A stretch of DNA of 64,000 nt from an uncultured Collinsella sp. (GCA_900539735.1 UQDE01000006.1:1-64000), one strand, 5' to 3'. Positions 26,301 through 35,079 are shown, numbered from the stretch's first letter. The notes: generated from the sequence alone by a model not told the origin. Numbers and translations: made by a program.

Positions 26301-29300
26301 TAATCAATGGCCGGGAAGGTGATGTCGCCATTGGCATCGTTCTTTTCTTCGGCGACAACCTTATCGCCCTCCTTCACCTGGAATGAGAACTGCTGGTTCT
26401 CAAGGGTGCCGCCCGTAAATTGCTTCTTCGCCGCCAGGGTCACGGAACCCTTCGCAGCATAGCTGTTGTTGAAGGTGGCGAGGTTCACCTTGCCGTTCTT
26501 GACCTCAAGCGTCTCGCGCTTGTCATCGCCGCTCTTCTCCACCGTCACGCCTGTGACAGTCAGCTTGGCGTTCTTATCCTCGACCCTCACCGTGACGGTA
26601 TAGGTCGAGGCGTCCATCGTCCAGCCGGAGTTCTGCACGCCGTCCACCGCCGCGTCGTCGTCGGCGTCGTGCGCCTCGGTGAGCGTGAACGTGTACGTAC
26701 CGGCCTTGTTGAACTTCATGCCGGAGAAGTCGACCGTCTGGCCCTTGTCCTTGATGATCTTGCCACTCGTGGCCTTGGACTCGGCATGCTCATTGCCCGC
26801 CAGAGCATCCGAGACTTTGAGGTCATCATCATCGATCTGCTTCTGCGTCTCTTCCGTGGCGGTCAGCGTGAACGAGAACGCCTTCTCCGTGCTCTCAACA
26901 CCGGAGACCTTCTTCGTTACCTGCGGGGTCAGTTCGTCGCTAGCTTCCGCCTTGTAGGTGTTTGTGAACACCAGCTTGTTGGCTTCGGCCAACGTGCCGT
27001 CGGGTTTTTGCTTCTCGATCTCACCGGTGATACTATCGCCTGCGCCGGTCAGATTCGTGGTACCCTGCTTGCGGCCGGTCAGCTTATAGCCCGCGGGCAT
27101 CTTGTCTGCGCCGGTCAGCTCCTGCACCGCGTACTCGTCGCCCTCGCCAAGACCGTACACGCGAATCGTCTCGTCGGCCTTGATAGCATGGGTGTCGCCG
27201 TTCTTCAAATCGAACACGTCGCCGGCTTGCTTTCCGGCCCCAGCGTTCTTGAACACTGCAGCCTTGTAGGTCTTCCCCTCGGGCACGGTGAACTTGAAGG
27301 TGAACTCCGCGTCCTTATTGCCCGTCAGGCCATCGGGCAGGGCAACCTTCTTCGTCACCTCGAGGCTCGCCTCGCGTTCGTTCGCCACGCGCACGCAGGT
27401 GGCACCTGTGAACAGGGCGTTCAAATTCATGTCGTCCAGATTGGCACGGGCGCCCTTCGCATTAGTGTCACCAGGCACGTCCTGCGTGATGCCCATACGT
27501 ATCCAGCCCGTCTCGGTCTCCAAGCGATAAGGTTTGCCTTCCTCGGTGGGCCCATACTGGTAGACACGTCCGTTGGCGCCGTACTTGAGGTGCACCTCAT
27601 CCTCGCCGCCCTTGACGTCATTGTTCCAGGAAAGGTTGTCGTTGCCGTCGAGCGTCCCGTCGGACGTCTGGCGCTGGCCCTTGATCCACGTGAGCGTGTT
27701 GTCGATGTCGCCCTCTGCGCCAAACTGGCCCAGGCTCTTCATGAGCGCGCCCGGGCCCACGAACGTCGAAACACCGTCATCGGCCGTACCAGCATCGGCA
27801 TGGACGCCGTAATCGTCCACAATCACCTTGGTGAGCGTGTCGTTAAGCAGGAAGCCCTTGGGCGCCGAGACCTCCTTTAGGAAGTAGGTCCCCTTCACGA
27901 GCGGCCTGTTACCGTCGCTCGTATTCGGGAATATGCCCGCACCTTCGAGCGGAACCGGGTTGCCGACCAACCCCGTCGTCAGGGTGTCAAAGGGGGTCTG
28001 CTCGCCATTGAGCATGACCTTGCCGTTCGCGTCTGTTGTCACCTGTCTGGAGGTGTACAGGGCGAACTTCGCCCCGTCAACGGGCTTACCCTCGGTATCG
28101 GTCTTCTGCACGAACAGGCGGTTCTGGATGTTCGTGACGAGCAGGCGCGTGGCGAACTGCCGCTTGAAGTTCGTGCCGTCTGCGATGCCGTCGCTGTACA
28201 CGTGGACGGTGTTCTCGGGCTTCGCGTTGGCGATGGAGCTCTCCGTTGTGTGGTAGATGGCCACCGTGTACTCGGCATCCTTGCGGGCATCACCGCTCAG
28301 CAGGTAGTAGTACTTGGAGATGTCACCGGGCAGATTTTGAATCTCTACCTGGTACTGGCCGCTCGTGTTGAGCGTGAAGGCGTGCAGGTCCTTCTTCGCC
28401 GCCTCGATAGCGCCGGCCTTGCTCGGCTTCTCGGCGAGGGTGTACCCCATTCCCGTCGATGGGTCGCCCGACACGGCGTACCAATTGTTCTGATTTTTGA
28501 TATCTGCGTTTGCGCTTTTATCGCGCTTGAGCACCACAGCGAACAGTATGCCAGACTTCAGGTTGACGGTCTCGTCGGACTTCGTCAGGTCATCATTCGC
28601 CTTGTACACGTTCACCGGTGCGGTGATGGTCTCCTTCGCGCCGGCAAACGCACCAGTCTTCCACACGACGCTGTCCGCATCCATACCGCCGCGGTTGATG
28701 ATGACGCCGCCCGCGCCGTTCTCAGCGCTCGCGGGCACGTACTCGAGCTGCATGCTGCCACCTGTCGCCGTGAGACTCGAGCGGTATCCCTCCGGCACGC
28801 GCGTCTCCTTCAGGAGGTAGTACTTGTTACCGTGATTCTTGTTGTAGAGATCGTCGAAGTTGATGACGCCGTTGTCATCGTCGTTCGTGAGCGTTAGGCG
28901 GCCGGCCTCGTCCGTGGTGCCGGAGCCGAGGAGCGTGCCCTCGGTCTGGAAGTCCTTGTCGGTCTTATAAAGCTTGAACTCGGCACCCTGTACGAACTTG
29001 CCGTCCTGGTCGAACTTGATGATGTCGGACTCGGGCACCGTCACGAGGTTGAACTTGAGCTTCATATTGGAGTCGGTGGCGCCGCGCTCCAGGTAGAAGA
29101 ACTTGAGGGTGTGGTTGGTGCCGTCGGCGAAGGTATTGCTGTTCCAATTCTCGGCTGAGCCGCCCTTGCCTGCCGCCTGGAACTTGCTCCGCAGCGTGCC
29201 GTTTGCGGAACCGTTAACGGTGATTTCGCCCGTTTGGAAGTTAATGGTCAGCTCAGCACGGGTGTGGATGCCGCCAATGTCGCCCACGAGGACATCGTCG

Positions 29301-30115
29301 ATGAACACCCAGACGTCATCATCGCCGGCGAACTCAAAGGTCATGGCATCTTTACCGTTCGCCAGGCCGCCGTTGGGCTGCACGAATCGCGTGGACATTG
29401 AGAGGCCGAAATAATGGTTGAGGGGATTGCCATCGTTATATTGCGAGTCGCCGACGTTCTGCGACGTAATGCCGTTCGGGACGAGCCCGCTGCTCCCCTC
29501 CTTGAATACCTCATTGGCCGCATCGAAGGGGAAGAACTGGCCTACTGTATGAGGCTCAGCCCCCGCCTGCTTAACGCCGGGGGCATCGTATACATCAAAT
29601 GCATTCTTATTGGCGTTGTACGCCGCGTAGTTCTGCGAGCTGTCATACTCGTAGTAGCCGCCCTTGACCTGCAACAGACCCGTCACACCCATATGGGATA
29701 TCTTGCCCGTCTGGATGGAGGAATCAAACAGGTAGCCGAGGGATTCTCCATCCCAGCTGTTGGTGAGTTTCGGGTAACCGCCGGTAAGAACGTTGTTCAC
29801 GATACCGAAGCGAGGAGAGGAGCCGCCCGTATACCGATTGAGATCATCACTGGCTCCCTGATCCTTGAACTGGAAGCGGTGATCCTTGTTGATGCCGTCG
29901 GATCCACTGACCGACAGGTGATCCTCCGAATTCACCCAGTAATCAAACAGGTTGATTGTTGTCCCCGAAGGCGAGGTCGTCGGAACCGTGTGGTCCGAAA
30001 TTGCCGCCTCGGCACGAAGCGGCAGGAAGAAACTCGCCGTCAGCGCGACGGCGAGGGCCAGAACAATCGCATATGGCGAAACCGGGCGCAGCCCACGACG
30101 ACGGCCATAAGACAT
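23351..30115 (-). CDS. Giant sortase-anchored surface adhesin/pilin-like protein (fibro-slime, SpaA and nine FctA-type domains)
   Basis: 2254 aa from the ATG at 30115, giving a signal peptide (LALAVALTASFFLPLRAEAA). Residues about 45-360 form a fibro-slime-type domain (FEFAGDDDVWVFIDDVLVGD). Two SpaA/Cna_B-like folds follow (KFVQGAEFKLYK near 375 and KPVDGAKFALYT near 680), each closing with an E in KE-x-x-x-P-x-G. From about 1050 there are nine streptococcal-pilin-like (FctA) repeats, each opening with a Lys strand and closing with F-x-N-x-Y, the Lys-Asn isopeptide pattern. A proline spacer precedes the sorting signal LPNMG, a hydrophobic helix and RRRNR. Met replaces the usual Thr of LPxTG. 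It is monocistronic, with no sortase nearby. Confidence 0.88.
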   Translation of the reverse strand: MSYGRRRGLRPVSPYAIVLALAVALTASFFLPLRAEAAISDHTVPTTSPSGTTINLFDYWVNSEDHLSVSGSDGINKDHRFQFKDQGASDDLNRYTGGSSPRFGIVNNVLTGGYPKLTNSWDGESLGYLFDSSIQTGKISHMGVTGLLQVKGGYYEYDSSQNYAAYNANKNAFDVYDAPGVKQAGAEPHTVGQFFPFDAANEVFKEGSSGLVPNGITSQNVGDSQYNDGNPLNHYFGLSMSTRFVQPNGGLANGKDAMTFEFAGDDDVWVFIDDVLVGDIGGIHTRAELTINFQTGEITVNGSANGTLRSKFQAAGKGGSAENWNSNTFADGTNHTLKFFYLERGATDSNMKLKFNLVTVPESDIIKFDQDGKFVQGAEFKLYKTDKDFQTEGTLLGSGTTDEAGRLTLTNDDDNGVINFDDLYNKNHGNKYYLLKETRVPEGYRSSLTATGGSMQLEYVPASAENGAGGVIINRGGMDADSVVWKTGAFAGAKETITAPVNVYKANDDLTKSDETVNLKSGILFAVVLKRDKSANADIKNQNNWYAVSGDPSTGMGYTLAEKPSKAGAIEAAKKDLHAFTLNTSGQYQVEIQNLPGDISKYYYLLSGDARKDAEYTVAIYHTTESSIANAKPENTVHVYSDGIADGTNFKRQFATRLLVTNIQNRLFVQKTDTEGKPVDGAKFALYTSRQVTTDANGKVMLNGEQTPFDTLTTGLVGNPVPLEGAGIFPNTSDGNRPLVKGTYFLKEVSAPKGFLLNDTLTKVIVDDYGVHADAGTADDGVSTFVGPGALMKSLGQFGAEGDIDNTLTWIKGQRQTSDGTLDGNDNLSWNNDVKGGEDEVHLKYGANGRVYQYGPTEEGKPYRLETETGWIRMGITQDVPGDTNAKGARANLDDMNLNALFTGATCVRVANEREASLEVTKKVALPDGLTGNKDAEFTFKFTVPEGKTYKAAVFKNAGAGKQAGDVFDLKNGDTHAIKADETIRVYGLGEGDEYAVQELTGADKMPAGYKLTGRKQGTTNLTGAGDSITGEIEKQKPDGTLAEANKLVFTNTYKAEASDELTPQVTKKVSGVESTEKAFSFTLTATEETQKQIDDDDLKVSDALAGNEHAESKATSGKIIKDKGQTVDFSGMKFNKAGTYTFTLTEAHDADDDAAVDGVQNSGWTMDASTYTVTVRVEDKNAKLTVTGVTVEKSGDDKRETLEVKNGKVNLATFNNSYAAKGSVTLAAKKQFTGGTLENQQFSFQVKEGDKVVAEEKNDANGDITFPAIDYTEAGEHDYAIKEVEGTDPTIVYDGKTVKVHVSVTDNKNGTLSATATYDGKADAPTFTNSKPTTDVTVEATKILTGKDLTADAFTFGLYDQAGNEVAKGTNDRGGKVELAVKNLNLGEYDYTLKEEKACQTVDGVAYDAKEVKVHVKVEQNQGDNNKTKVTVTYDGAATAPTFNNTYDAKGSVTLTATKTIKVADGFDHTTKPADGEFTFDLKDAAGNVLDTAKNDANGKVSFTREFQLSDLDGAASKDFTYTIVEQSGTEPGMVYDTHALTYKVTVKDDGTGTLNAKAIVTSTSGPETFTNNYQPAATGLALGAQKRYVKKDDNTPIVLKGGEFTFDVYEGNLTAEQLKGKQPIQTAENGEDGSVSFDAFSYAKPGTHEYTIVERKGDLAYVTYDDTVHHAVVKVVDNAGALRASVAYDGKDATKPTFTNAYKAQATVSGAIALTKSVDVHGGSYQMKAGDFAFELVGPDGKVLQTQKNDADGKVAFDELTFDHAGTFIYTVREVQPTDDAPGVPGVTYTGKTYTLTYVVKDNNDGKLVVESSTVMPSEGTENGVTPNTMTFTNSYQPGQTSYQISGTKVLENADPSTTRTPADGEFTFALIDAATGQEIDRTKNVGKAFTFKAISYTATGSHAYQVKEVAGQDGTITYSDAVLDVTVSVTDDGSGQLTATANKTAADLTFTNIYTPTATTATITGTKALTGRDLAEGEFSFDLKDADGNVVQTVQNGADGTFGFAPLQLDKVGTYVYTVSERAGATANGVTYDTTVFTATVTVTENAETHALEAQVAYSKGGKAADAVAFSNSYAPAATEVKLGASKVLSGEDLKEGQFSFQLKDADGKVLQTAKNVADGTVGFEAISYDKPGTYAYSISEVDDGQKNVTYDAAEHRVTVTVTDDGAGHLVATVTYDGDVAPVFKNTYTPPTTPPVNPPTNPPSKPPVPKEEKPGLPNMGDTSLSPMALGGIAGGAVVLIAAGVILRRRNR

Positions 30116-30408
30116 GACGGACCACCGCTCGCGTGGCCGGTGTTCACCAAGAAGTTCCCTGCTTAGACACCCCCGGTAGCAATATTCACGAGTCGAGACG
30201 TCGTCTCTCTGAGCTCCTGCATAATTTCCTCCCCAGTCACACGGCGACCTGCCCGGGCGCTCCCCGGGGGCCGAGGCAGTCTGGCACATGCCCGCAGTCG
30301 TTCAAGGAATACCAACCCCAGCATATGTCTCTTAAGATATCTTAGTCTTTTTCTATGACAGTTTTTGTCTCATTACCGATGAAATCGGCTCAGTCCCTCT
30401 GTCACATG
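30116..30408. promoter_or_regulatory. Intergenic region upstream of the adhesin gene
   Basis: The region between the adhesin start and the M20 peptidase stop codon. The adhesin ribosome-binding site is weak (GGTGG). An AT-rich stretch at about 30325-30360 contains the palindrome AAGATATCTT and is the likely promoter area. I see no gene and no clear -35/-10 pair. Confidence 0.3.
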
Positions 30409-31836
30409 CTAGAGCGTGTGGAGCAGGGCGATGAGGAAGCGGATGCCTTGGAGGTAGGCGCGACGGGTGATGCGCTCGTTGGTGCCGTGGACACCGCGGT
30501 CGCATTCGTCATCGTCGACCACAAAGGCGGAGAAGCGGATGCACTCGTGGCAAATGCGCTGGTAGTTGGCGGCATCGGTTGCACCAATCACGGTCGAGGG
30601 CACGATGCTCATCGGCTCTTGGCCCACCGCAGACGATCCGTTTTCCTCCGCACCCCCGGGATTACGGAAATAGCGGGCGGCGATGGCGCGGACTGCCTCG
30701 AGCCCCGGACCGCCCACGCGCGGGGACGGCGAGGGCTCGGAGCTGCCGGGGCCCAGCTCGGCCTCCACTCGGCCATCGAGCTCAGCGGTGGCAACGGCCT
30801 CGCGGCAGCAGGCCAGGACATCGGCCACGCTCGTGCCCTCGAGCATGCGGAAGTTGATATTAGCCCACATATCCTGCGGCATTACGTTGGCACCGGCACT
30901 GCCGCCTTCGATTTGCGTGGGCGCGCAGGTGGTGGTTACAAGCGGGTACAGCTTTTTGCTGGCGAGGCAGTCGCGCACGATGGCATCCTTGCTGGCAGCA
31001 ATCTCGTCTGCGGTATAAAGCCCCAGCCCGACGAGCTGCGCGGCAAGCAGGTCGGTCACACGCGCCGGCCACTCGATATCGCAAATCGCGGCAATAGCGC
31101 GGCTGAGCACTTCGAGCGACGTGCCGCCGTAAGGGTTGGAAGAATGCCCGCCTTCGCTCTTCGTCCTGAGCACGATATCGGCATAGCCCTTCTCGGCAAG
31201 ATCGGCATGCATAAGCCAACCCTCACCTGCGCCATACTCGGCAGCCGAAACGATACGATAGTCACCCTCGTCGATCAGGTACTCAAGCTCAACGCCACGC
31301 TCCTCGAGCGCGCGACCAATGGCACCCGCGCCGTACTGCGTGGTCTCCTCATCCTGGCCAAAGGCCAGCAGCAGGGTTCGTTCGTGTTGCCAGCCGTGCG
31401 CCAGCGCATACTCAACCGCCTCCAGGATGCCCGCAACCTGGTCTTTCATATCGATGGCGCCGCGACCCCAAATATAGGTGTCGTCCACGTGCCCGCTAAA
31501 GGGATCGTACGTCCAGTCTGTCTGGGTGCCCGGCACCACGGGGACCACGTCCATGTGACCCATGAGCATGACCGGCTTGAGGGCGGGGTCGGTGCCGGCA
31601 AGCGTCACGAGCAGCGAATGGTCGATGAGCTCGACCTCGCCCGCCGCAAACACGCGCGGCCAGGCCTGCTGCATATAGGCGCGCAGGTCGGCAAACGCCT
31701 GCCAATCCACCGTCTGAGCATCCATGCTCGAAATCGTCGGAAACGACAGCACGCGGCCCAGGCGCTCGCACGCGCCGACCTCATCGATATCGGCAAAATC
31801 ATCCTCGTGCGCAAAGAAGCGCCAAACCTCGGCCAT
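30409..31836 (-). CDS. M20 family zinc peptidase (ArgE/DapE/carboxypeptidase S type)
   Basis: A 475-aa cytoplasmic dizinc hydrolase of dipeptides or N-acyl amino acids. Metal sites visible in order: GHMDVVPV (His, Asp), WGRGAIDMKDQ (bridging Asp), the catalytic pair in FGQDEET (Glu-Glu), and YLIDEGD. A dimerisation domain follows, then the C-terminal region where the last His ligand is expected. The ATG at 31836 has GGAGGAAGG upstream. The upstream amino-acid ABC transporter on the same strand, 57 bases away, suggests scavenging of small peptides or acyl amino acids. The precise substrate cannot be told. Confidence 0.85.
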   Translation of the reverse strand: MAEVWRFFAHEDDFADIDEVGACERLGRVLSFPTISSMDAQTVDWQAFADLRAYMQQAWPRVFAAGEVELIDHSLLVTLAGTDPALKPVMLMGHMDVVPVVPGTQTDWTYDPFSGHVDDTYIWGRGAIDMKDQVAGILEAVEYALAHGWQHERTLLLAFGQDEETTQYGAGAIGRALEERGVELEYLIDEGDYRIVSAAEYGAGEGWLMHADLAEKGYADIVLRTKSEGGHSSNPYGGTSLEVLSRAIAAICDIEWPARVTDLLAAQLVGLGLYTADEIAASKDAIVRDCLASKKLYPLVTTTCAPTQIEGGSAGANVMPQDMWANINFRMLEGTSVADVLACCREAVATAELDGRVEAELGPGSSEPSPSPRVGGPGLEAVRAIAARYFRNPGGAEENGSSAVGQEPMSIVPSTVIGATDAANYQRICHECIRFSAFVVDDDECDRGVHGTNERITRRAYLQGIRFLIALLHTL

Positions 31837-31854
31837 GCCTTCCTCCAAAAACAG

Positions 31855-31882
31855 CGTGGCAAAGAGGCGGTCCCTTTGCCAC
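31855..31882. repeat. Variant copy of the GTGRCAAAGGG palindrome
   Basis: CGTGGCAAAG and CTTTGCCACG flank the loop AGGCGGTCC between the M20 peptidase and the ABC ATPase. It is a diverged member of the family at 37128, 39065, 40613 and 51479. Confidence 0.55.
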
Positions 31883-31893
31883 GTCCACTTGCA

Positions 31894-32679
31894 TTATTTG
31901 TCGTTGAGATAACGCGAGAGGAACTCGCGGGTGCGCTGGTGCTTAGGGTTGCCAAAGAGCTCAGCCGGCGCGGCGTCCTCGAGCACCACGCCCTGGTCCA
32001 TAAAGACCACGCGGTCGGACACGGTGCGCGCGAAGGCCATCTCGTGGGTAACGACGACCATGGTCATGCCGTCGGCGGCGAGCTTGCGCATGACCTCGAG
32101 CACCTCGCCCACGATCTCGGGGTCGAGCGCGGAGGTCGGCTCGTCGAACAGCATGATCTGCGGATTCATACATAGGGCACGAGCGATGGCCACGCGCTGT
32201 TTTTGACCACCGGACAGGCGGCCAACGGCGGCGTGCGCGAACTTTTCGAGTCCCACGCTCGTCAGATGCTCCATCGCGACCTTCTCGGCCTCGGCCTTGC
32301 TCATCTTTTTGAGCGTGACGGGCGCGAGCGTGCAGTTGTCGAGCACATCTATGTTGTTGAACAGGTTAAAGCCCTGGAACACCATGCCGATGTCCTCACG
32401 CAGCTTGTTAATGTTGCAGCGCTCGGCCGTAAGGTCCTGGCCGTGGAACCAGATGTGGCCCGCGTCCGGGGTCTCGAGCAGGTTGAGGCAGCGCAGGAAG
32501 GTCGACTTGCCCGAGCCCGAGGCGCCGATGATGGTGACGACCTCGCCGGGGTTAACAGACAGGTCGATGCCCTTGAGCACCTCGAGCGAGCCGAAGCTCT
32601 TGCGCAGGCCCTCGACGCGGATGAGCGGGCCATTGGTCTGTGCGGCGGCCGTGGTGCTGGTAGTGGCGGTATCTGCCAT
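31894..32679 (-). CDS. Polar amino-acid ABC transporter ATP-binding protein (GlnQ/HisP type)
   Basis: The cytoplasmic ATPase of an amino-acid importer. From the ATG at 32679 (GAGGAG upstream) it is 261 aa, with Walker A GASGSGKST, the Q-loop in MVFQGFNLF, the signature LSGGQKQRVAIARA, Walker B IMLFDEPTSALD and the H-loop VVTHE. A short Thr/Ala-rich N-terminal tail is extra. It is the third gene of a substrate-binding protein, permease, ATPase operon. Confidence 0.94.
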   Translation of the reverse strand: MADTATTSTTAAAQTNGPLIRVEGLRKSFGSLEVLKGIDLSVNPGEVVTIIGASGSGKSTFLRCLNLLETPDAGHIWFHGQDLTAERCNINKLREDIGMVFQGFNLFNNIDVLDNCTLAPVTLKKMSKAEAEKVAMEHLTSVGLEKFAHAAVGRLSGGQKQRVAIARALCMNPQIMLFDEPTSALDPEIVGEVLEVMRKLAADGMTMVVVTHEMAFARTVSDRVVFMDQGVVLEDAAPAELFGNPKHQRTREFLSRYLNDK

Positions 32680-32701
32680 GATGATTCTCCTCGTCTTGAG
32701 C

Positions 32702-33850
32702 CTAATTGGAGCTGGGCAGCGTTGCCGGGGCCTCGGCGCCGAGCTTTTTGCCAAAGGCTTCGAGCAGGCGGCTCGCCACGAGCGTCAGGATCAGGTAGAC
32801 CACGAGTGCCACGCAGTAGACCTCCATCTGGCGGTAGTACACGCCGGCGACCGTGGTAGTAGCGTACATAAGGTCGAACACGCCGATGACCGAGAGCACC
32901 GACGAATCCTTGATGTTGATGATGAGCTCGTTGGTGAGCGCCGGAATAGCGTTTTTAATACCCTGGGGGAACACAACCTTGCGCATAGCCTGCCACTGCG
33001 AAAGACCCAGCGAACGCGCCGCCTCGGCCTGACCGGGGTCGATGGACTCGATGCCGCCGCGCAGGACCTCCATCATGTAGGCGGTAGAGTTGAGCGAGAT
33101 GGTGACGAGGCCGGCAGTGAAGGTACTCCAGATCTGGTTGGCCTGGGCAGTCTCGAAGCCCATGCCGCGCAAAACGGTGAAGCCCGCGTAATAGATGAGT
33201 AGGCCCTGGACCATCATGGGCGTGCCACGCACGATGGTGGAGTAGACGGTCGCAAAGCCGCGGCCGATGCTCTTAAAGAAGCGTGTGAGGTCGTTATCCA
33301 CGCGGTCGAACGTCTGAATGCGCAAAAACACAAGGAGCAGCGCCAGGAAGAATGCGATGACGGTGCCGAAGGTCGCAAGTGCGATGGTGATCTCGATGCC
33401 ACGGATGAAGAAGTCGCCGCTCTTGTAGGTCATGTAGACCAAGCTCGACAAAAAGTCGCTGGGGTTGGAATCCGAGACAATGCTCACCTGCACCAGATCG
33501 ATAAACGACATGACGCAACGGTCGATAAAGAAGATCGCCGCGATGGCGACCACGACATAGCTGCCCAAGCGCGCGCCGCGACGGAAGCGCTCGGAAGCAA
33601 ACGGCGACGTTTCGCGATAGTCGTTCCAGTGCATGAGCTTGGTGACGAGCGCCGCCGCCGACACGACGATCCAAGCCCACAGGATCGCCCAGAGGCAATC
33701 CTGGAATACGCCCGTGGGTGCCAAAAAGCTCAGCGGTGTAGGGTTGCGCTGGCTCGCGGCCAGGCCGAGTGCCGCGATAACGCTCGTGCCCAGGTAGACA
33801 TAACGGTGATCGGCCTTGATAAAGGAGGCCAGGCGATTGATGGTCTTCAT
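32702..33850 (-). CDS. Polar amino-acid ABC transporter permease with extra N-terminal membrane domain
   Basis: A membrane permease of the HisM/GlnP type. The C-terminal 230 residues are standard, with the EAA loop EAARSLGLSQWQAMRKVVFP contacting the ATPase. The N-terminal 140 residues add about three more hydrophobic helices (YLGTSVIAALGLAAS, CLWAILWAWIVVSAAALV, LGSYVVVAIAAIFF), so the protein is 382 aa instead of the usual 220-250. It starts nine bases after the binding-protein gene. A single permease gene suggests a homodimer. Confidence 0.92.
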   Translation of the reverse strand: MKTINRLASFIKADHRYVYLGTSVIAALGLAASQRNPTPLSFLAPTGVFQDCLWAILWAWIVVSAAALVTKLMHWNDYRETSPFASERFRRGARLGSYVVVAIAAIFFIDRCVMSFIDLVQVSIVSDSNPSDFLSSLVYMTYKSGDFFIRGIEITIALATFGTVIAFFLALLLVFLRIQTFDRVDNDLTRFFKSIGRGFATVYSTIVRGTPMMVQGLLIYYAGFTVLRGMGFETAQANQIWSTFTAGLVTISLNSTAYMMEVLRGGIESIDPGQAEAARSLGLSQWQAMRKVVFPQGIKNAIPALTNELIINIKDSSVLSVIGVFDLMYATTTVAGVYYRQMEVYCVALVVYLILTLVASRLLEAFGKKLGAEAPATLPSSN

Positions 33851-33859
33851 GCTGCCTCC

Positions 33860-34786
33860 CTATGCCGGCTGACGGTCGAGGCACGCGTCCCACATCTGGT
33901 CGCGCTCCTCCTGGCTGATGCCCTTGAGGGCCTTGTCGATAAGCTTGAGGAGCTTCTTTGAGCCCTTGCGGCAGCCGACGTTTGCCGCGACCTCCTGCTT
34001 AAAGCCCTCGCCTTCGGCAAAATGAATGGGGACGATACCGGGATTTTGGGCCATATAGCCCTTCTCGTTCTCGGTGTTGTACGTCACGGCGTCGCAGGTG
34101 CCCTGCAGCAGGTTCGAGAACACCGTAGGGACGGAATCGACCGGGTTTTTGTGCACGACGCCCGGGATCTCGTCGATGACGGTATCGAGCATGGTGTCTT
34201 TTTGGCCGAGGACCGTGGCGCCGCTAAAATCGCTGAGCTTGGTGGCGTTTTGGTAGGGCGAGCCCTCCTTTACGAACAGGCCAAAGTAGCCGATGAAGTA
34301 GGGGTCGGAAAAGCCGACCGACTCCTCGCGCTCGGGCGTGGCGCTCATGCCGGCGATAATGAGGTCGATCTGACCGTTGTTGAGCGAATCGATAAGACCC
34401 GAGAAGCTCTGCTTAACGGCGACGGGCTCGCCGCCGAGGGCCTTGCAGACGACCTTGGCGATCTGCACGTCGTAGCCGTCGGCATAGGCGCCCTGCACGT
34501 TATCGATGGGGATGGTGAACTCGCTGGCCTCGGAAACCTGCCAGTTGTACGGGGCGTAGGCAGCCTCCATGCCAATGCGGATCTTGTCCTTGCCGATCAC
34601 GGAATCGGACAGGTCGTCGCGACCGCCGCCCGTCGTAGGCTGAACAACTTCCAGCGTGGACGGACGCTGGCAGCCGGCAAGCGCGCCGGCGACGACGGAA
34701 GCGCTCGCAGCGAGAGCGCTACCCAGAAAGATGCGACGGCTGCACACCGGTTGGGGCCGCGCGTCACACTGTTGGGGAGAATGCAT
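33860..34786 (-). CDS. Amino-acid-binding lipoprotein of the ABC transporter (SBP_bac_3), probably Tat-exported
   Basis: An extracellular binding protein (308 aa from the ATG at 34786, GGGAAGG upstream). The signal contains a twin-arginine motif SRRIFLG and the lipobox LAGC, so it is probably a Tat-exported lipoprotein. The mature part has the family 3 pattern: IGMEAAYAPYNWQVSEASEF, DGYDVQIAKVVCKAL, IDLIIAGMSATPEREE and SDPYFIGYFGLFVKEG. Substrate specificity is not evident. It is the first gene of the operon. Confidence 0.9.
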   Translation of the reverse strand: MHSPQQCDARPQPVCSRRIFLGSALAASASVVAGALAGCQRPSTLEVVQPTTGGGRDDLSDSVIGKDKIRIGMEAAYAPYNWQVSEASEFTIPIDNVQGAYADGYDVQIAKVVCKALGGEPVAVKQSFSGLIDSLNNGQIDLIIAGMSATPEREESVGFSDPYFIGYFGLFVKEGSPYQNATKLSDFSGATVLGQKDTMLDTVIDEIPGVVHKNPVDSVPTVFSNLLQGTCDAVTYNTENEKGYMAQNPGIVPIHFAEGEGFKQEVAANVGCRKGSKKLLKLIDKALKGISQEERDQMWDACLDRQPA

Positions 34787-34855
34787 AATCTGCCTTCCCT
34801 GTTGAATCGTATGCTGACGACTTAACAGGATACCGCTCAGCGCTACCTCCAGCAA

Positions 34856-34880
34856 ATGCATATATAAATGCATATATGCA
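34856..34880. promoter_or_regulatory. AT-rich nested palindrome upstream of the amino-acid transporter operon
   Basis: ATGCATATAT occurs twice in succession, forming TGCATATATGCA at its right end. The TGCAT...ATGCA pattern resembles arginine-repressor boxes of actinobacteria in general shape. A link to ArgR is only a suggestion. Confidence 0.35.
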
Positions 34881-34904
34881 AGTTTACGAACTGAAAACGA
34901 TTGA

Positions 34905-34960
34905 TAGTCGCTGGGGACGTTCTTAAACGACTAGTCAAACAAGAACGTCCCCAACGACTA
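34905..34960. repeat. Full copy of the GGGGACGTTCTT palindrome family
   Basis: GGGGACGTTCTT (34913-34924) and AAGAACGTCCCC (34941-34952) flank a central GACTAGTC (34929-34936), and the whole is bracketed by TAGTCG and CGACTA. It is joined directly to structured element copy C, replacing that copy's left part. Confidence 0.8.
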
Positions 34961-35074
34961 GGCATGAAAAAGACAAGGCATAGACCTTCTGGTCATACCT
35001 TGCCTTTTGAATGACAAATTGTCGCTCTGGGTGGCGCGCAGCGTCGACCGGCCCGCCGTTCGTCAGAACGGCGG
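34961..35074. repeat. Structured intergenic element, copy C (left-truncated)
   Basis: Very similar to copy A from GGCATGAAAA onward. Helix C keeps GACC-TTCT-GGTC but has two mismatches in its lower part. Helix D is CCGCCGTTC 35053-35061 with GAACGGCGG 35066-35074 around GTCA. The 5' arm of helix A is missing, and the palindrome at 34905-34960 sits in its place. It ends five bases before the stop codon of the epimerase gene. Confidence 0.7.
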
Positions 35075-35079
35075 AACCT

